From Aphidius gifuensis (taxonomy: Eukaryota; Arthropoda; Insecta; Hymenoptera; Braconidae): DNA of 64,000 bases. This document shows, one piece after another, positions 10,301-25,300 of the stretch (positions are counted from its first letter, which is position 1; every line of letters begins with the position of its first letter). The stretch is taken from the NCBI RefSeq assembly GCF_014905175.1, contig NC_057791.1, positions 2,046,001 through 2,110,000 on the forward strand, read 5' to 3'. A program made the translations under genes and the position numbers. The notes beneath the pieces were generated by a model. The model was not told the DNA's origin. It searched no databases and saw nothing but the letters and a program-made list of their open reading frames with translations.

Positions 10301-13300
10301 AAAGTAAACTACTGTTAATAATAATTGGGTTAATTTATATCTATATATTTTTTTTTTATTCTTTGATATTAATTTTTCTACTCACGAACGGAAGGTGCTT
10401 GATGATGAATGAGTATTTTGCGAGAATATTGTGTATATAAAAATCTACCACGCCATCACGAAATCTAGATATCAAAAAAAAATTTTTTTATTTACCCAAA
10501 ATGACCTGTTTTTTTTTTAAATTTTTTTATAAATCTAATTCAAATTTATTTATAATAATAATAATTAATAATTTTTATAAATAAATTTATGATTAACTAA
10601 AATTTCAATTCCAGTAAAAGATTTTAAATGTTATTTATTATTATTTTTTTTTTTTTAACCCAATTTTCAATAATACTATTTTCATGTATGACTAAAGCTT
10701 GATATATTCTACTGACAAAAATTAAAATTACAATTACGAAAATTAATAAAATTTTTATTACATAAATTAGTCAGAAAATAATTGTTATTTAAAAAATCTT
10801 TTACAATAAAGTTAAATTAAATTATTTAAAATTATAATTTAAAATAAATTTTAAATCTGTCAAAGTATTACGATGAAAGACTTTTAAAATAAATTTGTAT
10901 AAATTATGATTGAATATAGTATTATTATTATTGATGATAATGATGATGGATACAATCAAGAAAGAAGAAAAAAAATAGATATAAAAAAAAAAAATAGTAG
11001 ATAATAGCGATAGTAAAAGAATAAAAGAGAAAAGCCCCGAGTAAAAAGGTATAGCAACGATGCTTTTAGCCCTTGTAAGCCAGACTTGTTTTTACACAAG
11101 CCTTGCCGCCAGACTACGTCCTTTCGGACAAATACAAAACTTTACCGCTCACCTCATCGGTTGTCTCCGAGGATCATTGCGGAACTATTTGTATTTTTTA
11201 TTTTTTCAAAAAGAATAAAACTTTTTCATATACATCCAGTTTTGAGACCCACAGAATAATTCTATTCTGTGGCGAATAACTGCAGGATGTGTTTTCAATT
11301 ATAATTTTTTTGGTTTTTTTTTTTTTTTGGTTTTTTTTTTTTTTGTGTAAAAATCGAGACGTCATTATGATTTTATGTGTAAATTTGATGCTATCATGTG
11401 AACAAGCGCGGACCATAACGAGAGCACCAATTCTTTTTTTTTCAATTTTTTTTGACATTTAATGTTAAATTGTTTTATTTATATATTAATAACATTGAAA
11501 TTAATAATATTTTAATAATAACAATTGCAAATTATCATTTTTTTCATTTATAATAAAAATCTATAGTTTGGTTGCTTTAATCCCTAGAAAAAAAATTTCT
11601 CCGATATTTCTCCGTCATTTTTTTGCTTTTCTCCGTATATTTTTTGTTTCTCTCCGATATTTCTTTGTTATTCTCCGATATTTGTACGTTTATAACTAAT
11701 TTTCTCCGATATTACTCCGATATTTCTTTGTTATTCTCCGATATTTGTACGTTTATAACTAATTTTCTCCGATATTACTCCGTCATTTTTTTGTTTTCAA
11801 AAAAAGAGTGAGATTACATTAACTAAATTTAATTCTATCGATAAGCAATAAAATAAGCCCCTAAATAAAAGAATATATATACAATCAAGCTTTTTTACGG
11901 AGGCTAGGAGCCGAAAATAAATGACTATTTGTAAGCTTTTAGCAATGACGTTGTCTGCAGCATGTTGCAAGCATCGTAATCCGATGATCACCTCTCATCG
12001 TAACCGTGTCTCTGATGTTGATGTCTATGTCTCTATCCATCTGTACATCCCCTCAGGACAAGCTGAATAAGGCTCGATCGAAGTTGCTGCTGTTGGTGGT
12101 GGTGGTGGTGGTGGTGTATGGTTGGCTGGTTTTGGTGTGTTATGGGGAAAGGATTTTACTGACTGAAAATATATATCTATATATAGATGAGAATTGAGGG
12201 TGCTATATGAAATTGGAAGCAAGCTCTTTCCTTCCTCTGTTAAAATCAACCATCTACCTACCATCCAATCAACATCCTCAACGTATAATCATTTAATCAT
12301 TTGACAATTTGATTTGAATTGTTTGGCAGAGCTTAATTATTCAATGTACCAACTCAATACAATGTTCTCTACATTGTATATATTTATTTATGTATATCAT
12401 TACAATTGTCTTGATATAAATTTTTAACAATTATATTTATTTTTTAAATTTACAAATAATATTTATTTCAATTTATCTTTATTAAATTTTAGTTTTTTTT
12501 TTTTTCAATTTTTTAACATCAATCATCGTTAATTTTAAATTATACTTATGAAAAAATTTAAAATTCATTTATAATCATAAAGAAAAAAGTCACTTTATTA
12601 TATATATAAATTTTTTTTTTTAATAAAAAATTTTTTTCTTTTAATAATTTTTACTCATATTGTCGAAATGGATATATCTTGAGGTAGATATGCAAATTTA
12701 GGTAGGATTATTAAGTAGCTTGATTTTTAAGACATAAAAAAAAAAGAGGAAATGAAAAAAAACACGACGCAAAAAAAAAAAGAAAGGAAGGAATAGAGTG
12801 TACTTGAGTAATATGACCATGAAAAAATAATAATCAGAATATACATAGTCATAAAATATGTTCATGTACTATTTTACATAGTATATATAGTTATACAAAT
12901 ATTGTGAAAATTTAGGTCATTGAAATCTAGTTCAGTCGGTCGGGTAATTTGTTATATATCACTATATAAAATCCATCAATTTTTTAAAAACTATTTCACA
13001 CTTTTTTTAGCTTTTTCATAAAATAGTTTTTCAATTATTATTTTATTTTTTTTTTTATATTTAAATAATACATTGAAGGTATTTATAAAAAAATATAATA
13101 TTCATTTTAAAAAAAATTTTAATGATAAATTGAAAAAAAAAATTAAAAAAATGATGTGTTTTATTAGATTTGCTAATTATTTTTAAGTAAAAGCTTTGGG
13201 TTAATTGCCTGGTATAATTGCTGTACTTTGCTGGCATGTTTCCTTTTTGTCTGGTCTTTGCAGCATGAATTTCCACCGATGCGCAAGTCATATTTTAACA

Positions 13301-16300
13301 ACTTGACATACCGACGAAACTGAATAGAATTGTAATTGTTCTACACTGAGAAAATCTTCTCTACCTATTTTCTTGCATTTTATATATATAGCTCTTTTCT
13401 TTACGTAAATATATCCTTGTTTCTTTTGCCAACAAATGAGCTTAAATATAATGAATATCATAGAATTTTTTTTCAAATAAAAATTATAATTTTATATTTA
13501 TATATTCGATATTTATGGATAATAAATTATTAAAAATTATCGTTGATATTTAGTTTATTAAAAATCGATATTTAATTTTAAATTCAATTGATTTTATTTA
13601 ATTATATTAATTATTAAATATTTTTATACCATTTAAATGTGACATTTACTTTTGAAATTATAATTTATATTTGGAATTTTATTGTTTAAAATTTAATATT
13701 AATTTTATATTTTAACAAAGTTTTTGGAATTTATTGAATTATAAATTTTTGATATACATAATATAGATGATATTTTAAAAAGGTTATTTATTATTATTAG
13801 AATTTTATTGTAGTCGGTGAGATTTAATTTTTAATCATATATAAACTTTAATTTTTAAATTATAACAAAAGTTTATTAACCTTTGAAATATATTTTAAAA
13901 TAAATATACAAAGCAATTTTAGTTGAAAGATAAAAGAAAATTAATTTAATTATTATATTTTTTTTATTATTATTAATTACAAATTTAATAATTAAATAGT
14001 TAACTCGTTTGAAAAATTTATTTTTTTTTATTATCTTTCATGTACAGAGTAGAAAAAAAATTAAAATTATAATTAAATTATAAAAAATTGATTAAAAAAA
14101 AAAAAAAGTTTGATTGTCAGTAAAATATAAAATTAAATATTATATTTTTTTCTTGCTTTTAAAATTGAATAATTTTCATTTATTGAAAAAGAAAATTTTT
14201 CTTTTATTTAATATGAGTAGTTGGATTTATTTTAAGTATATGATTTTTTATTATTATTTATTTTATATAAAATTTGTTTTTTAAAAAGTATAAAAAAAAT
14301 TTTTTTTAAATCTTTACCACTGAAAATAACATTCAACCAGTGGCCGGCAAGGGAATACTAGAGAAAATCAAATCCACATACATTCGCACAAGTAAACATA
14401 TGAAATTGTATATATTGTTATCTATATAAAAATGAAAAAAAAAAATACACAAGTGTTCACATAGTAAACATCTTGAAAACTATTAACCCTCTAAAATTGT
14501 TTTTCATTTTTTTTTTATTTCTTTTTATTTTTTATCAACAATAAAATCAATAAATTTTTAAAACTTTAAATTCAATATACTTATATAAAATTTATACAAC
14601 TGATATATATATATAAAACCTTAAAAAAAATTTAAATTACAAAAAAATATATTGAGAGGAAAAAAAAAAAAAATAAAATCATTCTTTGATTTTGAAATAT
14701 ATAGTTTTTTGTTTCAAAAAGAATCAAAGCCTTAGAATTTTTAACTTTACATTATTTATTCAAGTCATCTTTTGGAAGCTGTGAATTCTTTTCGACTGAA
14801 TGGACAAGCAGAACAGACACCTTTAAATATATATGTATAGAAAATTCACATGAAAATTCCAAACGTTGCTCGTATATCAAAGTGAAGTGAACATACAAGA
14901 AGATAACGTTTGTTGGAAGGGTAGTCAGAGAGGGATGCTTATGGTGGTTTAAAAAAAAGACAGAAAATATTCAAACTATGCACTGTAAATGTCGTTGTAT
15001 TTATGGATAAATTTGTGTGTTTTTTATATGTATGTATGTGTGTGTCTATGTACTTTTCTTGAGATTCAAAGTGGTGGGTGGTAGTGGGTGGTCTTTCTTC
15101 AGTCAAGTATATGAAAGCCAACCACGAGAATTTCAAGTGTCGTGATTTTTACCCAACAAAATTTTTTCTATTTTTCCGAAAAAAATTTCTTTAAACTTTA
15201 CTTCAATTTATCCAACCTCTATATATATATATTTTTTTTTTTATCTTTATTATTTTTTCTTTTCTCGATATGAAAAAAATAAAGATAAATTTTTTATTTT
15301 TTCTACTTGAAACAAAAAAAAAAAAAAAGAACAAGTTATAAAATTCACTTGACCTTTTTTTCGTAAATTATTTCAATGGTACTACACATTTAGAATATTT
15401 TTATAAAAAAAATTTAAATATATAATAATAAGTTTTTTTTTTAGTATTATTAAATAAATTTATTTTTAATTTTTTTTTATTACATTATAAATAAAATGTA
15501 AAAAAAAGTACAGATGGATTTTACCAATCAGCTAAATGAAAAAATAAAAAAATACAATGGATACTTTATTTACAATATATAATTCAAGCTTTTTTTTTAT
15601 TTTTTATTTTATATCAAACTGACTTAAACACCCTTTGACCTAAATTTTAAATTAATACATTTGTTAAAATATATATAAAATAGTAATATCAATTTATAAA
15701 TTAATATTTGTTCAGTTATGTTGATAAATTTATTGACATATTATCGTAATTTTGAGTTACAATTTTATATATACAAATTTATGTTACTTGATTATCATCA
15801 AATGAATTATTATTATTATTATTATATTTACTTTTTTTTTTATGGTTATTATTATCATTTGGTACAATTCAAAGTAATTCGTTGAATGCTAATGCATAAT
15901 TCATGGTACTCTCAATTCGTTTGGCATTTATCCATATTGTTTCTATCTCTATCTCTCTAAAACCAACACACAAATTTTACAATTCGCAAAGCGGAAGGTA
16001 GCATACAATTGGAGTTTAAACGACTTTCAAAAGCGGTCATGAAGAGGATTTTCGTTGGTTATTGCGTGGCATTTTCGACCATTGGTTGGTTAACTTTCAT
16101 CATCATCATCATATATATATTTACCCTTTTTTTTTACCCCAACTCTTTCAACGATCGTACAGTTATTCTTCATGGATATACTGTAAAAATAAAAAAATAA
16201 TTTAAAAAAAACATTTCATTTCTTCTTTTTTTTCTTTTCACTTTAGTTTTTCGTTTTTTTTCAATTTTATTCGTCAAGAGTATGTGTTTCATGTTCTATT

Positions 16301-19300
16301 TATTTTCATTGTTTATATAAAGAAAATGAAATGAGCTTTTTTTTTTTACATTGATTGTAAAGTTATCATGACATGGTTTAAAATAATATATATATAAAAA
16401 AAAGGGAATATATAGAGATATAGTTGATAGGTATATAGTAAAATAGTAAAATAACACTTCAAATTTAGATCCTTGATAATGATATATATGTATATAATAT
16501 ATACTGGATGATTATATTTTATCTTTAGTGTGGGTTTTAAGTCGAGGAAAACTTAAATGGAGTCAAGGATTTTATGGTTTAATGTTGATTTTTTATGCTA
16601 TCAATTTTTATCTTTTTTTTTGTTGGCTTATATTCAAGGTTTATTTGTCTATTTGTATTACAAGGATAAATATTTTTATTGAGTTTTAATTAATTTTAAA
16701 AATTTAAAAAATTAATTGATTGAAAATTTTATTTTCTTTTTGTTTCAATTATAACAAGTAGAGATTTTTTTTTTTTTCGTTTGTTTTTAATTGAAAGCAA
16801 GTTTGGTATTTTGGTAAGCATTCCACTATTATTTTGTTCTCGAGTTATATAGAGTGCTAGGTGAGGAAATAATGGGGAATGAATTTTAGTGAAATCTCGG
16901 TCGAACACTCAACTGAAACCCCTAATGGCTGGTATGATGTTAAAAGAGGGAGGTAAAATTGGCAGTAGGAGGTTATAACGTTAATTACAATGCGAGTATA
17001 TATAGTGAGAGAAATAAACTTTCAACATGCCATGGAATAGAACAAATTGTACAAATGTTTTTATACAGCTCATGTATATTGAGTTTATATATATGTTTGT
17101 GTATAATCATCAATCGTGTTTCTTCTCTTCTTTTACATTAACAAATATTATCGTAATGATAAGAAGATTATAAAGCTCAAAAGGGTGAAAATTAAACAAA
17201 CATAGAGATAAATAAATTAATCCTTTAGATAAATGTAAATAAATAAAATAAATATATGAATTAATAAATTTATAAAAAAAAACTATTAAAAAATATAAAT
17301 ATAATAATAATAATAATATAAACCATCTAAAACACGTCAGTCTCAAGCGAAAAAAAAAATTGAAAAATGTTGAAAAATTGTTTGACAAGGGTAGTTGTAT
17401 TCCAATGTTGAAGTGCATGCCCTGGAACAAGCATTATTAATCGTCGTGGGTATAGAATAAAGCACGAGTATTTTGTCATAAAAAAATAAAATAAAAATGC
17501 ATAATAATAATGATAATAATAGTAATAATAAAATAAAAAAAATAAAAATTTGTGTGGTTTTTTTTGCATCGTCGCTTTCATCGTGCCGGACATTTTACAC
17601 TCACTCGTTCATTACACACACTGTGTGTGAAATTTTTTTTTTTTTTTTCTTTACTGAATTTAAAATGCAATTAGTCAACAAGTATTTTCATCACTGTTTT
17701 TAGCTATATAATAAAAATAAATAAATTTAAATAGAGAAAAAAAAAAAATGAATTTTAAATTTTTTCATTGTCGCTGCTGCTATTATTTATGTATCTCTTT
17801 TTGTATTTGAATTTAAAAAAAAAAAAAAATTTTTATTTTAATTCTTTTTTATTTTAATTCTTTAAAAATTATTAATTTTTTATTTTTATAGAATATTTTA
17901 ATAATTATTAGAATTAAAAATATCGTTTAATAAAAAATTTCGTTATTAAATTTTAATTTATATTTTTTTATGAAAAATAATTTAAAATACATTTAGTTTT
18001 TCTATTTATATATATAAATTGTTTTTTTTTTTTTAATTTAATCTTGATTGCAACTTTGAATATCAATAAAAATCAATTGACGGTTTTTTTTTTTTATTTT
18101 TTTAAATTTGCTAACATGATTGGAAAGTTAAGAAAATTTTCAATTACGGTTAAAGTGAAGTAATAAATCTTTTTGAAACTAGTTTTCATGTATACACAGT
18201 GTAAAACTTGAAATATTTTAAAATACACAAAGAAAATAAAATTTAAATGATAAATTGATTGATATAATAAAAAAAAAAAAAACAATTGTTTAATAAAAAT
18301 AATATAAATATTTATTGAAATTTATTATTAATATAAATTTATAAAATCTTGATAAATTTATATAAAATATCGATTGACTTTATTTTGAAGATAATTGATT
18401 GTCTAGCAAGCTTCGGATCATAAACCACATGATTTGCATGGCTTTTCCAAAATGGCAACGAACCGTTGTGGTTTCCTGCATGGTCACACTGACATTATCA
18501 TAATTTATAATGCTAAGAAAAGTCATTTTGATATTTGTACAAATGAATTGAATGACCAAGAAAATTATTAACCACAAAAAACTTGACATTAAATTACAAT
18601 TTCATATGGTAGTTTATTATGTCTGACCATAGCGTTGATATTTATCACTGAATAAATTTATAATTCATCAAAAACATATAAAAAAAAAATAAATTTGCTT
18701 TTTTTTTTTTAACAACTAATATAACTAAAATTTTCAAATCAATTTAACTTTTCTTCTCTGTTTTATTATAAACTTTAAATTTGAAAAAAAAAAAAATAAC
18801 GAGTGATTATATCTGACACTTGAAGAGATGTAAAAAGTCGAAAATTATTTTTGTAATATCCTAGAATCTCAAGTGTCTCTCAAGATCTCTTGGATTAAAG
18901 GATTTTTTATTTTTTCATTTGTATTTTTTTTTTAGTTTTTCGCTTATATTCAATTTCTTTATCTCACGATTATTCAAATTGTATTATTAAAACTTTTTAT
19001 ATATTTTATTTTTATTAAACTTGTGCGCTATGCTACTTAATATAAATTCACCATTTTTACTTGATATTTTTGTTGAAATAAACCAAATAAAAACAACAAA
19101 TAAAAGTAAAAATAATTTTTATATTTTATATATTAATTAAACATAGGGATAAATATTTTTATTTTAATTTTAAAAACCTTTTTAGTAATTATTTAAATTT
19201 TCAAAATTTTAAAACAACATTTTTTCGTATGTGTTGAATTTTTGATTGACACGATATATAATAGAGAATAATGCTAAAAAGGTTTTCGATTGATTGAAAA

Positions 19301-22300
19301 TATAAAAAATATATATATAGATTTTTCTTTTTTTATATATATGATAGGGTAAATTTTTATAAAGCACGTATACGAAGCATACATAACGTGTTGTACGTAT
19401 ATACACTTGTATGTATTGATAAGCCTGATAACGTGTATGAATGATTCAAATGGATTTTCTATGAGTAGCTTGGTATTCGTCTGTCGGTGATCGAGATATC
19501 CAGATGCCTTTAGACCCATACATAAATATATAAATACCTACAAATACATTCACACTCGTAGAATATATATTTCAAAATATATTCTAACAAAAAAAAAATA
19601 TATATAAATAAATAAAAAATCAACAAATAAACATGATCATCTCTCAAAATCTCAATGGACATTGATCAAAAAAATTATAAAGAAAATATATAACAAATAA
19701 AAAAAAGGATTATAAATATAATAAATATAATAAACAATAAAAGAATAAATAAATAAATGAAATGAAAAAAAATACTGGGTATTATATTGGATCACGAATT
19801 TCACAACACATTTTGTAATATATATTTTTTATTCTTTGTTTATTTTTTCATATTTTTTTTTTTTATCTTATTCGATTTTGTTATTGTTTTTTTTTTTTTT
19901 ATTTAGTCATGGAGTATATATAGAGAATGTGCATGTTGCACGACCCCCGGACATCCACCTCATCATATTGATTACGACTATTATTATAAAAAATAAATAT
20001 CCTCAAGCAGTAATATCGTATTATTATTTTTTTCTATTTAATTTTATTCTAGAAATAAAAAAATTTTTTTAAAAATATTTCTTGGTATTTATTAGTTGAT
20101 AATATTTAAAAACGAAATATTAATAATAAATTTTTTCTGAATAAAAATAAGTTTCAAGAAATTTTGGATATTTAATTTGCAAAAAGAAAATAAATTAAAG
20201 TAATTTTAAATTATTTAAAATAAATATTAAAAAATATATTGATAAAATATATTTTTCAATTTTCATTAAGTCATGTATCATGTAGCTGGATATAATTCAT
20301 GGATGACGTGTATTTTTGTATTTATATACTAGGGTAAATTTTCATGTTATAACAACAAAAATGACTGGTCCAACTAAATGTGCGGTGCAATATATTTATA
20401 CATAAATAGTTTATTAGATAAATATATATACAGCTTGTATTTTGTTTTATAAAATAGTTTATACTGTAGGTTTATAACATAAACACACAGACGCATACAC
20501 CTATAAGTATATAAATATATATTAGATAGTGGTATATATAGTTGTATAGTTTACCAAGTGTAGTGGATACTTGCACCTTGCTAGATCTCGGGCACGTCCT
20601 CAAAATTACGTGACTTGATGCAATGCACCACGATGCTAACGAGCCTCCGAAACACCTGATTAGTTTACATGAGACTATCTATATATATACACAGTGATAA
20701 GAGGACGAAAACTAGCTTGACTACTCGTTTGAATGCTCTATATATATTTATTTTTCTTTTAAATTATCAAGTTATTATTAACTATTATTTTTATACTGAC
20801 ATTTTACTCTTTGAATTTATTAAATTAATACACTCATCATTTTTTTTTTGACTGACATATCTATTTATACTACTTGGATTTATCAAATATACAAAAATAA
20901 TTTTTTGTCTGACAGTATATTGATTTTAACTACTTGAAAATATTGATTTTTATTTATCATCAAAATATACTTGTCAATTAAAAATATTAAAATGAATTTT
21001 ATTTTTTTGATATTTTTAGCTTTAGCTTTGAATTAAAAAATAAAATTTGTTTTAAAAATATTATAGAGTTATTGTATTTAAAAATTGTTTAATTTTTATT
21101 ATATAATATTGTGATATTTTTATTTTATCAAAAGCTTCAAAGAAACACTAGAGAGATTAATTTAAAAATCATACTCGAGACATATCAAAATTCACGGCAG
21201 GTCAAATTTAATCCAAACTTAATCTGCTAAAACTACCTACGTTGTCGTCATGAGAGGATTTGGCTTGTCGGTTGTATTCTATTGACTCGTATATATACAT
21301 GTAACTCAACTGACCTGAAACTTATTCTTCTTGATCCCTTTTTTGTCCTCGGAATTTATTATATGACTCTCATCAAACATTAAAATTTTTAATTACAATT
21401 CTTTTGCAATTAATATATATCATATAAAAAATAATAAATTAACCACAATAATCCATCAGTTAGAGACATTTATCATTTTGCAATTAAGCCGATTATATTT
21501 TGATGTTAGTGAATGCGTCCCCCTTTTACACACACAAATTGTGCTATAATCGGATGATATGTGCGGTGAGACCGCGTGAAATACCCTCGGAATTTCATTA
21601 ATTCATTTAAACGATAAATTAAAGATCGTAAATGTACAAACGTTTATCGCACTACCGGTTAATCAATGATAATTCAAAAGCCAGAGAAGAGAAAAATAAA
21701 AAAAGGATTAAATAGAAAAAAAAAAACATTTTTAAATGAATAAATTGATCATATAAACATGATAAAATTAATTCTGCTATTAAAAAATACAATAAAATAA
21801 AAAAGATGCGATATATATATTTGAATAACCTCAGGTCAAATATCTTATTGAATTATAATTAAATATTAAATACTCTATTTCATCGAAAAAAATAATTTAA
21901 AAAAAAATCAATTCCATATAAAAAGTATATAAATAAATTTGGTCAATTAACATTTTCCGTTGAATTTTCATCATTTAAATTATAGAATAAAAAAAACTTT
22001 TAGTTAAATTAACAAAGTTTAAATAATTATATATATATATATAAAAAATAATTGAGTTATCTTGATAAAGGAATATCCAATTAATAATTATTATCGATTA
22101 AAATATATATGTATAAATTTAACGTCTGTTACTGACAGTATACTAGTATATATAGTTACATGTGTATAGTAATGTGTATAATGTACTTGACTACCTGAAC
22201 TGGCAACCGTCGACTGATTAATTCTACAGCTAATGTTAACCATTGATTATCGAGGCCCATGAGTGCACGACTGTCAAGAAAATGGGTCGAGGCGGTAACC

Positions 22301-25300
22301 GAGTCGTTCGACTAAAACAAAACGCTACAACGATCGATCTTCAACAACTATGTGTACATTTTATAGTATAACTTGAAATACACATTGTCTTTATAATTAT
22401 ATATTTTTAATAATAATTTGAATTATATACTTTACTTGTCGCGGCGTATAAATAATTAAATTAACTATAACCAATTATTAAAATAGTATAATTAAATTTT
22501 ACAATGTTTTAATACTTTTTTTTTTTCTAAAAAAAAAAGGCTTTTAATATTCAAAATATACACTTGGCAATAAAATGAATATATTTTTTCTATTTATTTA
22601 TATTTATGATGAAATTTTCAATCAGAAAATAATAAAATTTTATGGATCGATGCGAAAATTGCGTGACTGTTCTGACCTGCATAATTTATTTTAAAAAATA
22701 AATTATTATTTATTTATTTATTTATATATGTTTTCATTTGAAATAAAAAAAAAAAATTTACAATAATTTATTTTATATAAGAAAATGGATAGAAAATATA
22801 TTTATTTTTATTATTATTTTTTTTTTTTAAAATAAGTTTAAAAAATTAAATTTAAAAATTTATTGATCTTGATGTAGACAAAACAGATGCGTCGAGTTGT
22901 GGGTTGCCGAGGTGTCATTCAATATTCAGTCAGCCTTGTACCAATGTTATATATATGAAACATGCATTTATGCATTAAAACGTATGTAGACGAATATTTT
23001 ATATTTGCATATACTGCATTTACAAATATGCTGACAAAGAGATAAGTAAAATAGTAAAAGAAAATAAATAAATAATATACTATACTATTAAATTTTAAAT
23101 TAAATTTATTTTTAAAATATATAAATAATGTCAAAATAAATAAATAAATATAAAAAAAAAAAAAAGTGAATTAAAAAAGTTACACTATTGGTCTTTGAGA
23201 GTCGTTGTCTATTTCTTTGAAGTAGAAAACTACACAGTTAAAGTTTAAGTTTTAAAAGTTTTTTCTACCGGAAGTCTTGTATATATCAGGTCAAAGAATT
23301 TTATATTTTTTTATAAATATATACTTGTTTTTATTATCTCTTCAACGGCCTGAGCGATTTTTATCCGGTAAATTTTTCGTCCAGTCAGTGGTTTTCCCTA
23401 CACATGGATATTCCTCTGGAGAATACCATTTTTTAAGAAAAAAAAATAAAGAATAAGCGAAAAAAAATAAAGATAAATAAAAAAAAAAAAAATATCATCT
23501 GGGAATATCACTGGCAAACTGCCATGTTGTTAACGCAGTGCAAACTCAGTGATAGTCATCGTTTCAAGACTCGAGATAATCGTCAAGTTGTTTTATCTTT
23601 TTTAAATCATATAAAACATATTTTTTACAACTAAAATAAATGTAAATAAAAATAAATAACAACTAGAATAATTTATATATAAAGCTTAAAAAAAAAAAAA
23701 TACAATTAATTTATTAATTATTCAATTAAAATTGTAAAGATATACTGTGGTTTAATTAAAATTAAAAAAATTTCTTTTTTTTAATACTTCAACAAATTTT
23801 TATGTCATAAAAAAATATATTTTATTTTATACAAATTGCAATTGAAAGTATAAATTTAATTGCATCTTGAAATAAATTTTCTTATTTTAATATCAATTAC
23901 TTTATCGTTGTTAAAAAAAAAGTAAATAAAATAAATTTAAAAAAAGGAAAAATTGAATATCTATACGATTGATCGGGGTGAGCTTTTGTACACTAAAGTC
24001 CAAGTTACAGACTTTTTCTTGGTCAATTCTCCAGAGTGCAGGGTTAATGTATATATATATTGTTACAAACACCAACATTGGCTAAAAGTGTTCAAGCAAT
24101 AGGCGTCGGCCTCAGCAACTACCACAAATCGAACTTTACGAGCTTTTTTTTTTTAGAAAAATATATATACAGGTATCACTGTCATTCCAAAAAGAAAAAA
24201 AAAAAACAAACAAATAAGATAAAACTTTGAGTTCAAAATTGTTTTTTTTTATTTTTATTTTTTTTATTTATTTATTTATTTATTTATATACTACAGTTAT
24301 ACCACACACGGTGACATAAAATTTTCTGACAGACTCATATCAATTTCTAATTCAAAAGTTTTCTATTTTCGAATATTCTACTTGCCCTGGAAAAAGTTTT
24401 AAAAATAAAATATATACATAAATAATGATTCAAAAGTAAGAAAAAAAAAAATTTTAAGAAATCATAGTTTTTCTTTATTAAATTATATTTATAATTTAAA
24501 AATAATATTATTTTATAAAACTAAAATAGGAGGTATTTTTGAATTTATAAATATTTGCTTTAATAATTTTTTTATTTTACAATTTTATATATATCTATAA
24601 ATATATATTACAAATAAATATAGATATAAAAATTATTACAGTTATTGGCTATGATTATCTTCAAAGCTACTTTATCATACTTGCTATAATAATAAAAATA
24701 TCACATAAAATAACCTGAATAAATATAAAATTTAAAAAACTATATACAAATGTTCATATAAAAATTATTGGCTTTACATGATAACTCAATTTTTTTTTTA
24801 CAATAAAAAAATAAAAGAAAATAAAATTCTATGTAATTTATTTGGTGAATATTCTTTTGTATAAAATTGAAACGATAAATAATAAAAAAAAAAAAAGTTA
24901 AATATATATAAAGAAAATAAAAACTATGAAAATGAAGTACAAAGTAAAATTTAAAAATAAAAATTTAAATATAAAGAACAAAAGAAACGTGTTAATGTTG
25001 AAATGTAGAAATATATATAGTAAATTGTGTAAAACTCGGAGATAAATTTGAATACCAAAGGATTCACAATATTCGTATTCGGGGTCACATTAAACTTTCA
25101 ATTTCCCCAGAGTAAATCAAATTTGTACAGTAAACAGAAGTGATAATAACTACATCAATGTAGTAGTCACATTTAATTGTTGATTTAAATTAAAATGAAA
25201 AAAAAAAAAAAAAACTTGACATAATTTTTTTTTTACATTTGATTTTATTTAAAAAAAAAATAAAAATAATTGAGATTAATTTATAAAACTTTTAGGATAA

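Noticed and set aside
17110..17593. Minus-strand Phe/Tyr-rich frames resembling membrane proteins
   Set aside because: They are products of A/T runs and triplet repeats inside the large intron, with no conserved pattern.
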